A stretch of DNA of 33,234 bases, from contig JAZADZ010000025.1 of assembly GCA_036123135.1 (NCBI GenBank), positions 1 to 33,234 of the forward strand, written 5' to 3'. How positions within the stretch are numbered: position 1 is the stretch's first letter; each line of letters begins with the position of its first letter. Under the pieces are notes generated by a model. The model was not told the DNA's origin, did not search any database, and saw only the letters and a program-made list of their open reading frames with translations. Position numbers and translations under genes: made by a program. This document shows positions 7,166-16,406 of this stretch, in pieces. The DNA comes from GCA-2716065 sp036123135 (GTDB lineage: Bacteria > Bacteroidota > Bacteroidia > Flavobacteriales_D > Parvicellaceae).

Positions 7166-7753
7166 ATGTTTCTAGAACAAAAAGGCAACAAAAAAAATAG
7201 TAAAGGATGGATTGAAGTGGTTTGTGGTTCTATGTTTTCTGGAAAAACAGAAGAACTCATAAGAAGACTCAGAAGAGCACAATTCGCCAATCAAAAAGTA
7301 CTTATTTTCAAACCAAAGGTTGACTCAAGATACGACAAAGAAAATGTTGTTAGCCACAATAAAAATACAATTGAATCTAAAGCTGTAGCAAGCGCTAAAG
7401 AAATCCTTCCACTTGCCCATGATTGTGATGTAGTTGGTGTTGATGAGGCCCAGTTTTTTGATCTCAATTTAACGGATGTATGTACTGAACTAGCAAACAA
7501 TGGAATTCGTGTCATTGTTGCCGGTTTGGACATGGACTTTATGGGTAAGCCTTTTGGTCCAATACCCAATTTAATGGCTATTGCTGAGTTTGTTAGTAAG
7601 GTTCATGCTATTTGCTTAAGCTGTGGAGACCTTGCTCAATTCTCGCACAGAAAATCTAAAGACAACCATCTTGTTCTTCTTGGCGAAACACAAGAGTATG
7701 AACCGCTATGCAGAAAATGCTTTCAACAAGCCTTAAAGGATGACGCTCAATAA
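7166..7753 (+). CDS. tdk: Thymidine kinase (type II)
   Basis: 195 residues, a normal length for bacterial/type II thymidine kinase, which phosphorylates thymidine to dTMP with ATP in nucleotide salvage. The P-loop is GSMFSGKT (21-28), the Walker B-like motif is DEAQFFD with D93 and E94, and the lasso domain carries four zinc-binding cysteines C150, C153, C182 and C185. The FMGKPFGPIPNL region (about 125-135) is typical. The end of the gene overlaps the following murF-alr fusion by 14 bases, implying coupled expression with cell-wall synthesis; this pairing looks like operon organisation rather than a shared pathway. Confidence 0.97.
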   Translation: MFLEQKGNKKNSKGWIEVVCGSMFSGKTEELIRRLRRAQFANQKVLIFKPKVDSRYDKENVVSHNKNTIESKAVASAKEILPLAHDCDVVGVDEAQFFDLNLTDVCTELANNGIRVIVAGLDMDFMGKPFGPIPNLMAIAEFVSKVHAICLSCGDLAQFSHRKSKDNHLVLLGETQEYEPLCRKCFQQALKDDAQ

Positions 7754-10148
7754 CTATAAGTTAGTCACCATAAGTAAATTAGTAGACGGTAAATTCGAAG
7801 GAGATAAGGCTGCTTCAATCAATAGAATTTCTATAGATAGTCGAACTCGTTTTGCTGGTGAAGGAACTTTATTTATTGCACTCAAGGGAGAAAATAGAGA
7901 TGGTCACAATTTCATCAAAGATGCCTTTGACAAAGGAGTACGAAATTTTCTTGTGGAAAAAAGTTTTTCTTCTTCATTCAAGAGTGCCAATTTTATTGTT
8001 GTCAACGATACACTAATTGCTCTTCAATTGTGGGCCCAACAACACAGACTTAAGTTTAACATCCCAATTGTTGCAATTACAGGAAGCAATGGGAAAACTG
8101 TCGTTAAAGAATGGCTTTACCATTTTCTAAAATCCAAATTCAACATTTCAAGAAGTCCAAAAAGCTACAACTCTCAAATTGGAGTTCCGCTTTCAATCTT
8201 GATGATCAACGAAAGTCATCAGCTTGCTTTGATAGAAGCTGGCATTTCAGAGCCCGGAGAGATGAAAAATTTACACCAGCTCATTCAACCAAGTCATTCT
8301 ATTCTTACTTCAATTGGAAATTCTCATCTGGAAAATTTTTCCGATAAAAATGAACTTTTAAAAGAAAAGTTAGTTTTATTCGAAAAAAGTAAAAACTATT
8401 TAGCTCCCAAAACTGAAATAGACACAAGTAGCTTAGATGAAAAATTTGAAGCTGGAATAGATAATCTAAATTCATCAAAATTCGAAGATTTTCAACGCAT
8501 AGATTATTCATGGAAAGGATCTGGACATTCTTTAACGATTCCATTCAAGGATTCTTCATCAGTGCAAAACATTGGAACGTGCATCAATTTTCTACTAGAC
8601 TTTGATTATACCCCAAAAGAATTAAGTGCACTTTCAAAGGATGTCCCTTCAATTGCCTTAAGACTTGAAAAACGAAAGGGAATAAACAATAGTATTATCA
8701 TTGACGATACGTACAATTCTGATATCAAATCTGTTGAAATTGCTGTTGATTATCTTTTCAGTGAGAAGCAAGGGCGAGATACAATTGTTGTCTTATCGGA
8801 CATAACTCTAGATAACTCTAGTGAAAGGGAAGCGTATTCAAAAATTTCATCACTCGTTAATCACTTGAGAAGTAATGTATTTATTGGAATTGGATCAGCA
8901 ATAAAAAAATACGCATCATTTTTTGAAAATGGATTTTTTTTCAACACAACGGAGGAGTTCATTAAAGCGTTGAAAGAATTCGATTTTAATCATAAGGCCA
9001 TCTTATTAAAAGGCGCTAGGAAATTCAAGTTTGAAAAAATTGCTGCCGAATTGGAGGAGAAAACACATGAAACTGTCCTTACAATCGACTTTAAAAAGTT
9101 AAATGAAAATCTTTCTTTTTATCGAAAACTCATTCCAAAAAAGACCAAACTTCTATGTATGATAAAAGCTGCTGGCTATGGAAGTGGAATAATTGAAATT
9201 GGGGAAAAACTTTCGAAATGTAACGTTGATTTTTTAGGTGTTGCCTATAGCGATGAAGGACTTGAGCTTAGAAAAAATAACATTGACTTGCCAATTTTAA
9301 TTATGAACGCTGAAAAAAAATCATTCAGCTCCATAGCAAAAAATAATCTTACTCCATCAATTTACAGTTTTGAACAGTTAGATGAATTTATTAGAACACT
9401 CATAGATCATTCAATTTTAGGATACCCTATACACCTTAAAATTGATACTGGGATGAACCGGTTGGGGTTTAAAGAAAATGAAATTAATGAGGTCTGTGCT
9501 CTGATATCCAATCAACCCGAGGTTCGAGTTGAGGGTATTTTTAGTCACTTGTCCAGCAGTGACAATCCAAATGATGATTATTTTACTCAGAATCAATTGA
9601 AATGCTTTGAAAAAATTTCAAAACAAATAGAAACCCAAATTGGTTATGAGACCATAAAACACATCCTAAATTCTTCTGGAATTGAACGTTTTCAAAACAA
9701 AAGTATGGATATGGTCCGACTTGGACTGGGGCTGTATGGGATATCAGCTAACAATAATGTCTCTCCGATTGTTTCTCTTACAACAAAAATAAGTCAGATA
9801 AAATCAGTTGAAAAAGGAGAGTCCATTGGATATTCAAGAAATACGATTGCGAGCAAATTAACAAAAATTGGAATTATACCCATAGGCTATGCAGATGGTT
9901 TTTCAAGAGCATTTAGTAATGGGAAAGGAACAGTAATTGTAAATGGTAAAAAAGCATCTGTAATTGGCAACGTTTGTATGGACATGACCATGATTGATTT
10001 AAACGGCATAAACGCAAAAGTAGGAGATGCTGTTGAAATTTTTGGTCCTCAGCAATCTATAGATCATTTAGCCAGCTCAATTGATACTATTCCCTATGAG
10101 ATACTTACATCTATCTCTGAGAGAGTTACAAGAATTTATAAAGAATAA
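7740..10148 (+). CDS. Bifunctional UDP-MurNAc-tripeptide:D-Ala-D-Ala ligase / alanine racemase
   Basis: 802 residues, a natural fusion of two peptidoglycan enzymes known in Bacteroidota. Residues 1-440 are a MurF ligase, with the ATP-binding loop TGSNGKT (114-120), the central NSQIGVPLSIL region and IIDDTYNSD in the C-terminal third. Residues about 444-802 are a PLP-dependent alanine racemase with the cofactor lysine K476 in MIKAAGYGSG, HLKIDTGMNRLGF, the catalytic tyrosine Y717 in IGYADGF, and GNVCMDMTMID. The racemase makes D-alanine and MurF attaches D-Ala-D-Ala to the muropeptide precursor in the cytoplasm. All key residues are present, so both halves should be active. It overlaps tdk by 14 bases and is followed after 4 bases by the DUF2490 gene. 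Confidence 0.95.
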   Translation: MTLNNYKLVTISKLVDGKFEGDKAASINRISIDSRTRFAGEGTLFIALKGENRDGHNFIKDAFDKGVRNFLVEKSFSSSFKSANFIVVNDTLIALQLWAQQHRLKFNIPIVAITGSNGKTVVKEWLYHFLKSKFNISRSPKSYNSQIGVPLSILMINESHQLALIEAGISEPGEMKNLHQLIQPSHSILTSIGNSHLENFSDKNELLKEKLVLFEKSKNYLAPKTEIDTSSLDEKFEAGIDNLNSSKFEDFQRIDYSWKGSGHSLTIPFKDSSSVQNIGTCINFLLDFDYTPKELSALSKDVPSIALRLEKRKGINNSIIIDDTYNSDIKSVEIAVDYLFSEKQGRDTIVVLSDITLDNSSEREAYSKISSLVNHLRSNVFIGIGSAIKKYASFFENGFFFNTTEEFIKALKEFDFNHKAILLKGARKFKFEKIAAELEEKTHETVLTIDFKKLNENLSFYRKLIPKKTKLLCMIKAAGYGSGIIEIGEKLSKCNVDFLGVAYSDEGLELRKNNIDLPILIMNAEKKSFSSIAKNNLTPSIYSFEQLDEFIRTLIDHSILGYPIHLKIDTGMNRLGFKENEINEVCALISNQPEVRVEGIFSHLSSSDNPNDDYFTQNQLKCFEKISKQIETQIGYETIKHILNSSGIERFQNKSMDMVRLGLGLYGISANNNVSPIVSLTTKISQIKSVEKGESIGYSRNTIASKLTKIGIIPIGYADGFSRAFSNGKGTVIVNGKKASVIGNVCMDMTMIDLNGINAKVGDAVEIFGPQQSIDHLASSIDTIPYEILTSISERVTRIYKE

Positions 10149-10152
10149 AAAT

Positions 10153-10848
10153 ATGAAAAAAATATACCTTCTACTGAGTTTAACCATGAGTTCAATTTTT
10201 ATGTTTGGCCAGTCAGGTCCAGATCAAAATAAAATGGGGGCTTGGTACATGTACTTTTACAACACAACCTTCAACGAATCTTGTTGGGGAATTCAAGGAG
10301 ACATCCAATACAGAAATTGGAATACTTTTGGTGATTTAGAACAGCTGTTAATTCGTTCTGGAATTACCTATCAACCAAAAAATGAAAAAATTAAATTCAC
10401 ATTAGGATATGCAAACATAACGACTGGCGAATATGGCTCAAGTTCATCAACTGTAAATGAAAATAGAATTTATCAAGAAGCTATTTTTCCATCAAAGTTT
10501 GGAAAACGTTTTTATCTCACTCATCGTTTCCGATTTGAACAACGCTTAAACGAAAATCAAAATCTGAGAACAAGGTACCGTTATAATCTTTTTATGAATG
10601 TCCCACTTAATTCAACTGAAATGGAAAAAAATACCTTATATCTTGCGCTTTACAACGAACTTTTCATTAATGGACAACGAGATATTGGAAATTCAAATTC
10701 AGTTGAACTATTTGATCGAAACAGAGCATATGTCGCACTAGGATTTCACATCAAAAATAATTTAAAAGTACAATTGGGAGTAATGAAACAAGCAACAAAC
10801 AATTGGGTAAAAAATCAACTCCAATTGAGCTTGCATCACAAAATATAA
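10153..10848 (+). CDS. DUF2490 family outer-membrane barrel-like protein
   Basis: 231 residues from the ATG at 10153. The frame is open a further 24 codons upstream, but that part overlaps murF-alr and lacks a signal, whereas MKKIYLLLSLTMSSIFMFGQ is a clear signal peptide with cleavage near residue 20. The mature protein alternates aromatic and polar residues in strands (GIQGDIQYRNWN, FYLTHRFRFEQRL, RTRYRYNLFMNV, VQLGVMKQATN), as in small outer-membrane beta-barrels of the DUF2490 family. Function unknown. Its placement four bases after the murF-alr stop suggests transcription with the cell-wall genes. Confidence 0.85.
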   Translation: MKKIYLLLSLTMSSIFMFGQSGPDQNKMGAWYMYFYNTTFNESCWGIQGDIQYRNWNTFGDLEQLLIRSGITYQPKNEKIKFTLGYANITTGEYGSSSSTVNENRIYQEAIFPSKFGKRFYLTHRFRFEQRLNENQNLRTRYRYNLFMNVPLNSTEMEKNTLYLALYNELFINGQRDIGNSNSVELFDRNRAYVALGFHIKNNLKVQLGVMKQATNNWVKNQLQLSLHHKI

Positions 10849-10926
10849 TTGCTCTAGCTTACATTCAAAATATTATTTTTTCTTATTGTGCTGATGTTTC
10901 TATCTTTAGACTCATTCAACAGTTAA

Positions 10927-12414
10927 ATGCAGAAAAAATTCATCTCAAATCTTGCCTTAGTTCTACTGTTGAATCTACTCATCAAACCGTTCTATATTTT
11001 AGGAATTGATGCAGAAATTTTAAAGCAAGTAGAGCTTAACCAACCGGGAAGTTATGGGATGTATTTTAGTATTTTAGGTCTCACCTTCATTGGAAATATA
11101 TTTCTTGACCTTGGAATTATAAATTTTAATACGAGAAATATTGCACAACATCAGCAATTGCTTTCCAAACATTTCTCTGGAATTTTTACAATACGATTGC
11201 TCTTAGCTCTTGTTTATCTAGCTATTTTATTTATTGTTGGATTTTGCATTGGCTATACAGATTTCCAATTAAAACTTTTAGCTATTTTAGGGCTCAATCA
11301 AGTTCTCGTAGCTTTTACTCAATACTTTCGATCCAACTTAGCAGGTTTATTAAGGTTTAAAGAAGACAGTATTTTATCCGTATTAGATCGTCTACTTTTA
11401 ATTGTCATTTGTGGTACTTTACTTTGGGGAAGTTTCACTAATACAGGATTTAAGATTGAATGGTTCATTTATGCTCAGACAGTTGCTTACGGACTATCAG
11501 CATTGACTGGATTTCTTTTGGTGCTCAGGCAAACTAAAAAATTTACATTTAAGTGGGAGTTTGCTTTTTCAATTATGATTTTAAAAAAGAGCTTTCCTTT
11601 TGCTCTTTTAATTTTTCTAATGGCAATATATTACTATTCAGATGCTGTAATGCTGGAAAGAATTCATCCAAATGGAGCATTAGAAGCTGCATCTTACGCA
11701 AGAGGATATCGATTTTTTATGGCGGCCAACATGATAGGATTTATTTTTGCAGGGTTGTTACTGCCCATTTTCAGCAAGCTAATTCAGCAAAAAGAAAGCA
11801 TTGGTTCCATACTTTCACTTTCCTTTAAATTGTTATTTGGAATTTCTTTAATCATTGGCTTGATTGGATTTAGCTTCAAAAACGAAATCATTCAATGGCG
11901 GTATCAAATTTTTCAAACAGAACTTATGCATTCAGCCAATGCGTTTGGTTTTTTAATGCTCTCCTTTGTGGCCATTTCGATCACTTATATTTTTGGAACG
12001 CTACTTACAGCTAAAGGAGCGCTAAAGCAGCTTAATATCATGGCGATGTTTGGAGTTGGAATTAACGTTGGTCTGAATTTTATATTGATACCTAATTCGG
12101 GTGCTGAAGGAGCTGCTCTTGCAAGTTTAATAACCCAGATCATAACTGCAGTTTGTCAAATTCTAATTGCCAAAAGAATATTTGACTTTTCCATAAATAG
12201 AAAAAACATTAATTCAGTTGGACTTTTTACAATTAGTTCAGTTGTATGCATATACGCTGTTCAATTCGCACAGTTTAATTGGATTGTATCAGCAATCCTA
12301 AATTTCACAATTATGATTTTAATTGCATTTTTAACAGGTTTATTTAGCATGAGCTATTTCAAAGAAATTATTAGGGAAAAAAATAAATCAATGAATGCAA
12401 CAATTAACAAGTAA
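10927..12414 (+). CDS. Polysaccharide flippase-like membrane protein (Wzx/MATE type)
   Basis: 495 residues with about 12-14 hydrophobic segments from residue 5 to 485, the profile of polysaccharide biosynthesis/export proteins (PF01943 type), which move lipid-linked glycans across the inner membrane. Characteristic stretches are GMYFSILGLTFIGNIFLDLGI near the start, the central SDAVMLERIHPNGALEAASYA and the later AEGAALASLITQI. It is the first of three consecutive genes for surface polysaccharide handling (flippase, chain-length regulator, ligase). A 78-base gap separates it from the DUF2490 gene. Substrate unknown; no glycosyltransferase lies in the window. Confidence 0.85.
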   Translation: MQKKFISNLALVLLLNLLIKPFYILGIDAEILKQVELNQPGSYGMYFSILGLTFIGNIFLDLGIINFNTRNIAQHQQLLSKHFSGIFTIRLLLALVYLAILFIVGFCIGYTDFQLKLLAILGLNQVLVAFTQYFRSNLAGLLRFKEDSILSVLDRLLLIVICGTLLWGSFTNTGFKIEWFIYAQTVAYGLSALTGFLLVLRQTKKFTFKWEFAFSIMILKKSFPFALLIFLMAIYYYSDAVMLERIHPNGALEAASYARGYRFFMAANMIGFIFAGLLLPIFSKLIQQKESIGSILSLSFKLLFGISLIIGLIGFSFKNEIIQWRYQIFQTELMHSANAFGFLMLSFVAISITYIFGTLLTAKGALKQLNIMAMFGVGINVGLNFILIPNSGAEGAALASLITQIITAVCQILIAKRIFDFSINRKNINSVGLFTISSVVCIYAVQFAQFNWIVSAILNFTIMILIAFLTGLFSMSYFKEIIREKNKSMNATINK

Positions 12415-12446
12415 TTTGCTCTGTTAGTAAGTATGAGTTACATTTA
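12415..12446 (+). promoter_or_regulatory. Candidate promoter of the chain-length gene
   Basis: TTTG at 12415-12418 and TACATTTA at 12439-12446 are separated by 20 bases, agreeing with the Bacteroidota TTTG / TAnnTTTG arrangement apart from the last base. It lies just after the flippase stop and 33 bases before the next ATG. Confidence 0.45.
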
Positions 12447-12478
12447 CGAACTAATTTTTCAACCTAAAAACAACAATA

Positions 12479-13465
12479 ATGGCGCAAAAAAATGAAATGG
12501 AAATGAATTCATTGGACCTGTTGGGTTTTTTATGGAAAAATAGAAAATCAATTCTCATAATAGGATTTATTGCTGCGGTTGTTTCCTCCTTTGTAGCATT
12601 GGTTATTGAAGAAAAATTTGAGTCTACTGTTACACTTTATCCATCGAAAACGAGTTCCGTTTCTTTTGGTGAAATTAATAATGAGGACCAAACAGTTTCT
12701 AAATTTGGTGAAGAAGAAGAAGCAGAACAGATGCTTCAAATTCTGGAATCTGCTAAAATCAGAGAAGAAATAATTACAAAGTTTGACCTACTTAATCACT
12801 ATGAAATTGACACAACAGGAAAATACATTTTTACTGAACTAAACGAAACATACGCAGACAACATCAGCTTTACTAGAAATAAAAATGGTGCTGTGTTAAT
12901 TACTGTACTGGACAAGTCTCCAGATACTGCGGCGCTAATCGCCAATGAAATTGCCGATTTATTTGACAGGACAAAAAATGCGATGATTCATGCAAGGGCG
13001 ATCACTGATTTTAACATTAAAAAAGAAAAGCTTAAAAAACTTGAAAGCGAAATGCAATCGTTGAGAGACACCATGTCTGTTCTTTCTTCATTAGGAGTGG
13101 TCACTGCGGATGCCTACCAAGGGTTGACAGATGCTATGCTAAAAGCTGGAGATCTAAAAACCAAAAATGAGTACAAACAAAAACTCGCTATGACTGAAAA
13201 ATTTGGAAGCTTACTGAAAGCTTTTCAAATCGAAACAGAATTTCTTTCAGAAAGAATTTCAACATTAAAATCCTCCTATGAACAAGCAGAAACTGATGCA
13301 AATAGCTTCCCCTCACATAAATTTACGGTTGAGGAAGCAAGTCCTGCAGAGAAAAAGTCGTATCCAGTGAGGTGGTTGATTGTTGTCATAACTTCTCTTT
13401 CAAGCGTTCTTTTTACATGCATTGTTTTACTTTTTAATGAAAAAATTAAAGAATTAAAGCTATAG
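12479..13465 (+). CDS. Wzz-type polysaccharide chain-length determinant protein
   Basis: 328 residues. One membrane segment lies near the N-terminus (about 23-43, ILIIGFIAAVVSSFVALVI), followed by the Wzz motif region with EEKFESTVTLYPSKTSS. A long periplasmic, largely helical domain follows (about 60-290, including a coiled-coil-like stretch at 175-265), and a second membrane segment lies near the C-terminus (about 300-322), preceded by a SYPVRW motif that stands in for the family's proline-rich loop. Such proteins set the modal length of O-antigen or capsule chains with a Wzy polymerase. There is no cytoplasmic kinase domain. The next gene starts 4 bases later. A candidate promoter lies upstream. 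Confidence 0.85.
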   Translation: MAQKNEMEMNSLDLLGFLWKNRKSILIIGFIAAVVSSFVALVIEEKFESTVTLYPSKTSSVSFGEINNEDQTVSKFGEEEEAEQMLQILESAKIREEIITKFDLLNHYEIDTTGKYIFTELNETYADNISFTRNKNGAVLITVLDKSPDTAALIANEIADLFDRTKNAMIHARAITDFNIKKEKLKKLESEMQSLRDTMSVLSSLGVVTADAYQGLTDAMLKAGDLKTKNEYKQKLAMTEKFGSLLKAFQIETEFLSERISTLKSSYEQAETDANSFPSHKFTVEEASPAEKKSYPVRWLIVVITSLSSVLFTCIVLLFNEKIKELKL

Positions 13466-13469
13466 AAAT

Positions 13470-14945
13470 ATGGCTATTACTTTGAGAAACAATCTTATTT
13501 ATTTTCTTGGGATTCTATTTATCTTTCTAAATGGTTTTTTGATTTATAAGGACATTTACTATTTGCTGCTATTTCCATTCGCACTTATCGTGTTGTATTT
13601 AGCTTTTTTTCAAATCCAACAACTTTTTCTTTTAATTGTTTTTTGCACACCACTGTCATTGAACTTAGAATCCTTAGATCTTGCTGGTGGATTGGGATTT
13701 TATCTCCCAACCGAACCATTACTTTTCGGACTTCTTTTAATCTTTCTTTTCAAGTTAATTGCGGATAAAAAAAATCGTATTAATTCGTATTGGAAACACC
13801 CAATATCTTTTTTAATCCTTATCCAACTAATATGGATTTTCGTTAGCTCAATTTCAAGTGAATTACCTACTGTTTCATTTAAATTCCTTTTGTCTAGAAT
13901 CTGGTTTGTGGTACCAATTTATTTTTTTGGATTGTACTTTTTCAAAAAGGGAATTTCAAATATCTACTCGTTCCTTTGGGCATATTTAATACCACTCACT
14001 TTAGTTTTAGTATACACCATACTTACTCACGCCAGCTATGGATTTAGTGAAGAATCGGGACATTGGGTGATGTGGCCTTTTTTCAAAGATCACACATCTT
14101 ATGGTGCTATAATTGCATTATTTTTTCCTGTATTGATAGGACTGATGACAGACAAAGAAAATTCTTTCTTTACAACATCTATATTGCGAATCATGTTTCT
14201 GATTTTCAGTGTTGGGTTATTTTACAGCTACACAAGAGCTGCATGGGTAAGTGTTTTTGGGGCTAGTCTAGTATTTCTTCTTTTTGTTTTCAAAATAAAA
14301 TTCAAATACCTTTTTTCTTTTGGGTTGCTTGCAATAGTTTTTATTGCAATAAATTTTACAGAAATTAATTACCAGCTCAATAAAAACAATGCGGAACATA
14401 CAACAGAAAACTTTAGCGAAAGAATAGAATCTATTTCAAACATCAGTTCTGATGCGTCAAACCTTGAGCGTTTCAATCGTTGGAATTCGGCGATTGAATT
14501 GGCTAAAGAGAGACCTATAGCTGGATGGGGGCCAGGAACGTATTCTTTTGTCTATGCTCCTTTTCAAGATGCTTCTGATTTAACCATCATAAGTACAAAC
14601 TTTGGAACTGGTGGTAATGCTCACAGTGAGTATCTCGGTCCACTTGCAGAACAAGGTATTCCTGGAATGGTATTGATGCTTCTATTGGTATTTTTCATTT
14701 TTTACAGAGCATCCATACTTTACATCAGATTAGAAGATCCCAAGCTAAAACGAATTGTTATGATGCTATTACTTGGACTTGTTACCTACTTTACGCATGG
14801 AATCTTAAATAATTATTTAGATACAGATAAAGCATCAATTCCCGTATGGGGATTTATTTCCATCATTGTTGCTATTGATTTATACTTAGCTCCAAAGTCA
14901 AAAGCTGAACTGCAGACTAAAAGTTCAATTTCAAAAAGAACGTAA
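13470..14945 (+). CDS. O-antigen ligase / Wzy-like membrane protein
   Basis: 491 residues with about 11-12 membrane segments and a large periplasmic loop (about 300-390). The loop carries the usual Wzy_C features: LERFNRWNSAIELAKERPIAGW and GPGTYSF, then NAHSEYLGPLAEQGIPG before the next membrane helix. The TRAAW motif (about 256-260) precedes it. Members either ligate O-antigen to lipid A core or polymerise repeat units; sequence alone does not decide which. It starts 4 bases after the chain-length gene and is probably co-transcribed with it. Confidence 0.85.
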   Translation: MAITLRNNLIYFLGILFIFLNGFLIYKDIYYLLLFPFALIVLYLAFFQIQQLFLLIVFCTPLSLNLESLDLAGGLGFYLPTEPLLFGLLLIFLFKLIADKKNRINSYWKHPISFLILIQLIWIFVSSISSELPTVSFKFLLSRIWFVVPIYFFGLYFFKKGISNIYSFLWAYLIPLTLVLVYTILTHASYGFSEESGHWVMWPFFKDHTSYGAIIALFFPVLIGLMTDKENSFFTTSILRIMFLIFSVGLFYSYTRAAWVSVFGASLVFLLFVFKIKFKYLFSFGLLAIVFIAINFTEINYQLNKNNAEHTTENFSERIESISNISSDASNLERFNRWNSAIELAKERPIAGWGPGTYSFVYAPFQDASDLTIISTNFGTGGNAHSEYLGPLAEQGIPGMVLMLLLVFFIFYRASILYIRLEDPKLKRIVMMLLLGLVTYFTHGILNNYLDTDKASIPVWGFISIIVAIDLYLAPKSKAELQTKSSISKRT

Positions 14946-14978
14946 GAAAAATATGCAGTCAATGATTATTTTTGATGC

Positions 14979-16340
14979 ATGGGCAAAGTAAAATCAACTT
15001 TCGTTTGTCAAAATTGTGGATCAAAATCCAGTAAATGGGTTGGTAAATGTCCATCATGTGGAGAATGGAATACGTTTGCTGAGGAAGTAATTAAGGTGAC
15101 CTCTCCCGTTGAAAAAATAATTTCTGGAACAATTAATACTACAAAAAAACCCCAGCTAATCAAAGACATTCAACCACTTTCTAACAAAAGAATTTATTTT
15201 AAGGACAAGGAATTCAACAGAGTTCTTGGTGGGGGGTTGGTGTATGGATCAGTAGTTTTAATGGGCGGTGAACCAGGCATTGGTAAATCAACGCTTTCAC
15301 TTAAGCTAGCGTTAAATTCATCTTTCAATTGCCTTTATGTTTCTGGTGAAGAAAGCGATCAACAAATCAAGCTAAGAGCAGATCGCTTGGGAGGAAATAT
15401 GGAAAAATGTTATTTGCTTCAAGAGACTCAGCTCCATCAAATTATTCATCAGGCCAATAAACTCCTTCCTGATTTTATTGTATTAGATTCAATTCAAACC
15501 ATACAATCTGAGAACTTAGATTCAGCTCCTGGAAGTATTACTCAAGTTCGAGAATGTACATCTCAAATTGTACAATATGCTAAGACAACCAACACTCCCA
15601 TTTTAATTATTGGACACATCAACAAAGAGGGTAGTATTGCTGGTCCAAAAGTGTTGGAACACATGGTAGATACAGTATTACAATTTGAGGGAGATCATCA
15701 TCTCCTTTACAGAATAATCCGAAGTGTAAAAAATAGATTTGGAAGCACAAATGAGATCGGAATATATGAGATGGGTTCAGCTGGATTAATTGAAGTTGAA
15801 AATCCAAGTAAAGTTCTAATCAACAATCAAAAGGAATTATTAAGTGGAGTATCCATCGCAGCTAGCTTGGAAGGTGTTCGACCCCTATTAATTGAAATTC
15901 AAGCACTTACAAGTACTGCAGCGTTTGGTAATCCTCAGCGATCCTCAACAGGATTCGATTTAAGAAGGCTAAACATGTTATTGGCAGTACTTGAGAAAAG
16001 ATGCGGATTTAAAATTGCAACTAAAGATGTTTTTTTAAATATCGCTGGAGGAATTAAAGTTAATGATCCCGCGTTAGATTTAGGGGTTGTATGTGCAATT
16101 TTATCTTCCAACTTCGATTTACACATTCCATCAACCATTTGTTTTATCGGAGAGGTCGGACTTAGTGGAGAGATTAGACCTGTTACAAGAACTGAGCAAA
16201 GAATTGGAGAAGCAATTAAAATGGGCTTTAAGACCATTTATATTAGTAAATACGTAAAGGATATATCCACTAAAACTTCAAAAGCTAAGCTTATTAAAGT
16301 TAGTAAAGTACAAGAAGTCATGTTGCAATTGTTCAATTAA
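14979..16340 (+). CDS. radA: DNA repair protein RadA
   Basis: 453 residues, standard RadA/Sms length. Features in order: a four-cysteine zinc finger (C10, C13, C24, C27), the RecA-like ATPase with Walker A GGEPGIGKST (96-105), the RadA-specific KNRFG motif (251-255), and a C-terminal Lon-protease-like domain (about 280-453) without evidence of protease activity. RadA is a branch-migration helicase working with RecA in recombinational repair. The start at 14979 places the zinc finger at the usual position. It follows the polysaccharide genes by 33 bases. Confidence 0.97.
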   Translation: MGKVKSTFVCQNCGSKSSKWVGKCPSCGEWNTFAEEVIKVTSPVEKIISGTINTTKKPQLIKDIQPLSNKRIYFKDKEFNRVLGGGLVYGSVVLMGGEPGIGKSTLSLKLALNSSFNCLYVSGEESDQQIKLRADRLGGNMEKCYLLQETQLHQIIHQANKLLPDFIVLDSIQTIQSENLDSAPGSITQVRECTSQIVQYAKTTNTPILIIGHINKEGSIAGPKVLEHMVDTVLQFEGDHHLLYRIIRSVKNRFGSTNEIGIYEMGSAGLIEVENPSKVLINNQKELLSGVSIAASLEGVRPLLIEIQALTSTAAFGNPQRSSTGFDLRRLNMLLAVLEKRCGFKIATKDVFLNIAGGIKVNDPALDLGVVCAILSSNFDLHIPSTICFIGEVGLSGEIRPVTRTEQRIGEAIKMGFKTIYISKYVKDISTKTSKAKLIKVSKVQEVMLQLFN

Positions 16341-16352
16341 TTGCACAAAATA

Positions 16353-16381
16353 TTGGATTATTATTTTCAATAGTATATTTG
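16353..16381 (+). promoter_or_regulatory. Promoter of the sufE gene cluster
   Basis: TATATTTG at 16374-16381 is an exact match to the Bacteroidota -7 consensus TAnnTTTG, with TTG at 16353-16355, 18 bases upstream, serving as the -33 element. The position leaves an untranslated leader of about 20 bases before the sufE ATG. Confidence 0.6.
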
Positions 16382-16394
16382 CGACAATTTAGAA

Positions 16395-16406
16395 GGATTT
16401 AAATCC
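16395..16406. promoter_or_regulatory. 12-bp perfect palindrome abutting the sufE start codon
   Basis: GGATTTAAATCC reads the same on both strands, ends immediately before the ATG at 16407 and overlaps an AAGGA ribosome-binding-like run (16393-16397). It sits about 13 bases after the promoter -7 element, so a bound regulator could block transcription or initiation of translation. No cognate regulator is identifiable in the window. Confidence 0.4.

Noticed and set aside
8111..8544. Open frames on both strands within murF-alr (78 and 79 codons)
   Set aside because: They lie inside an intact gene in other frames and show no signal, motif or codon pattern of real proteins.
10081..10152. 24-codon upstream extension of the DUF2490 gene
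   Set aside because: It overlaps the end of murF-alr and would bury the clear signal peptide that begins at the ATG at 10153.
10901..10908. TATCTTTA before the flippase gene as a -7 element
   Set aside because: No TTG occurs 19-21 bases upstream; the nearest is too close, so the match is not convincing.
14950..14976. TATTTTTG just before the radA ATG
   Set aside because: It is only a few bases from the start codon and has no TTG at the proper distance upstream.
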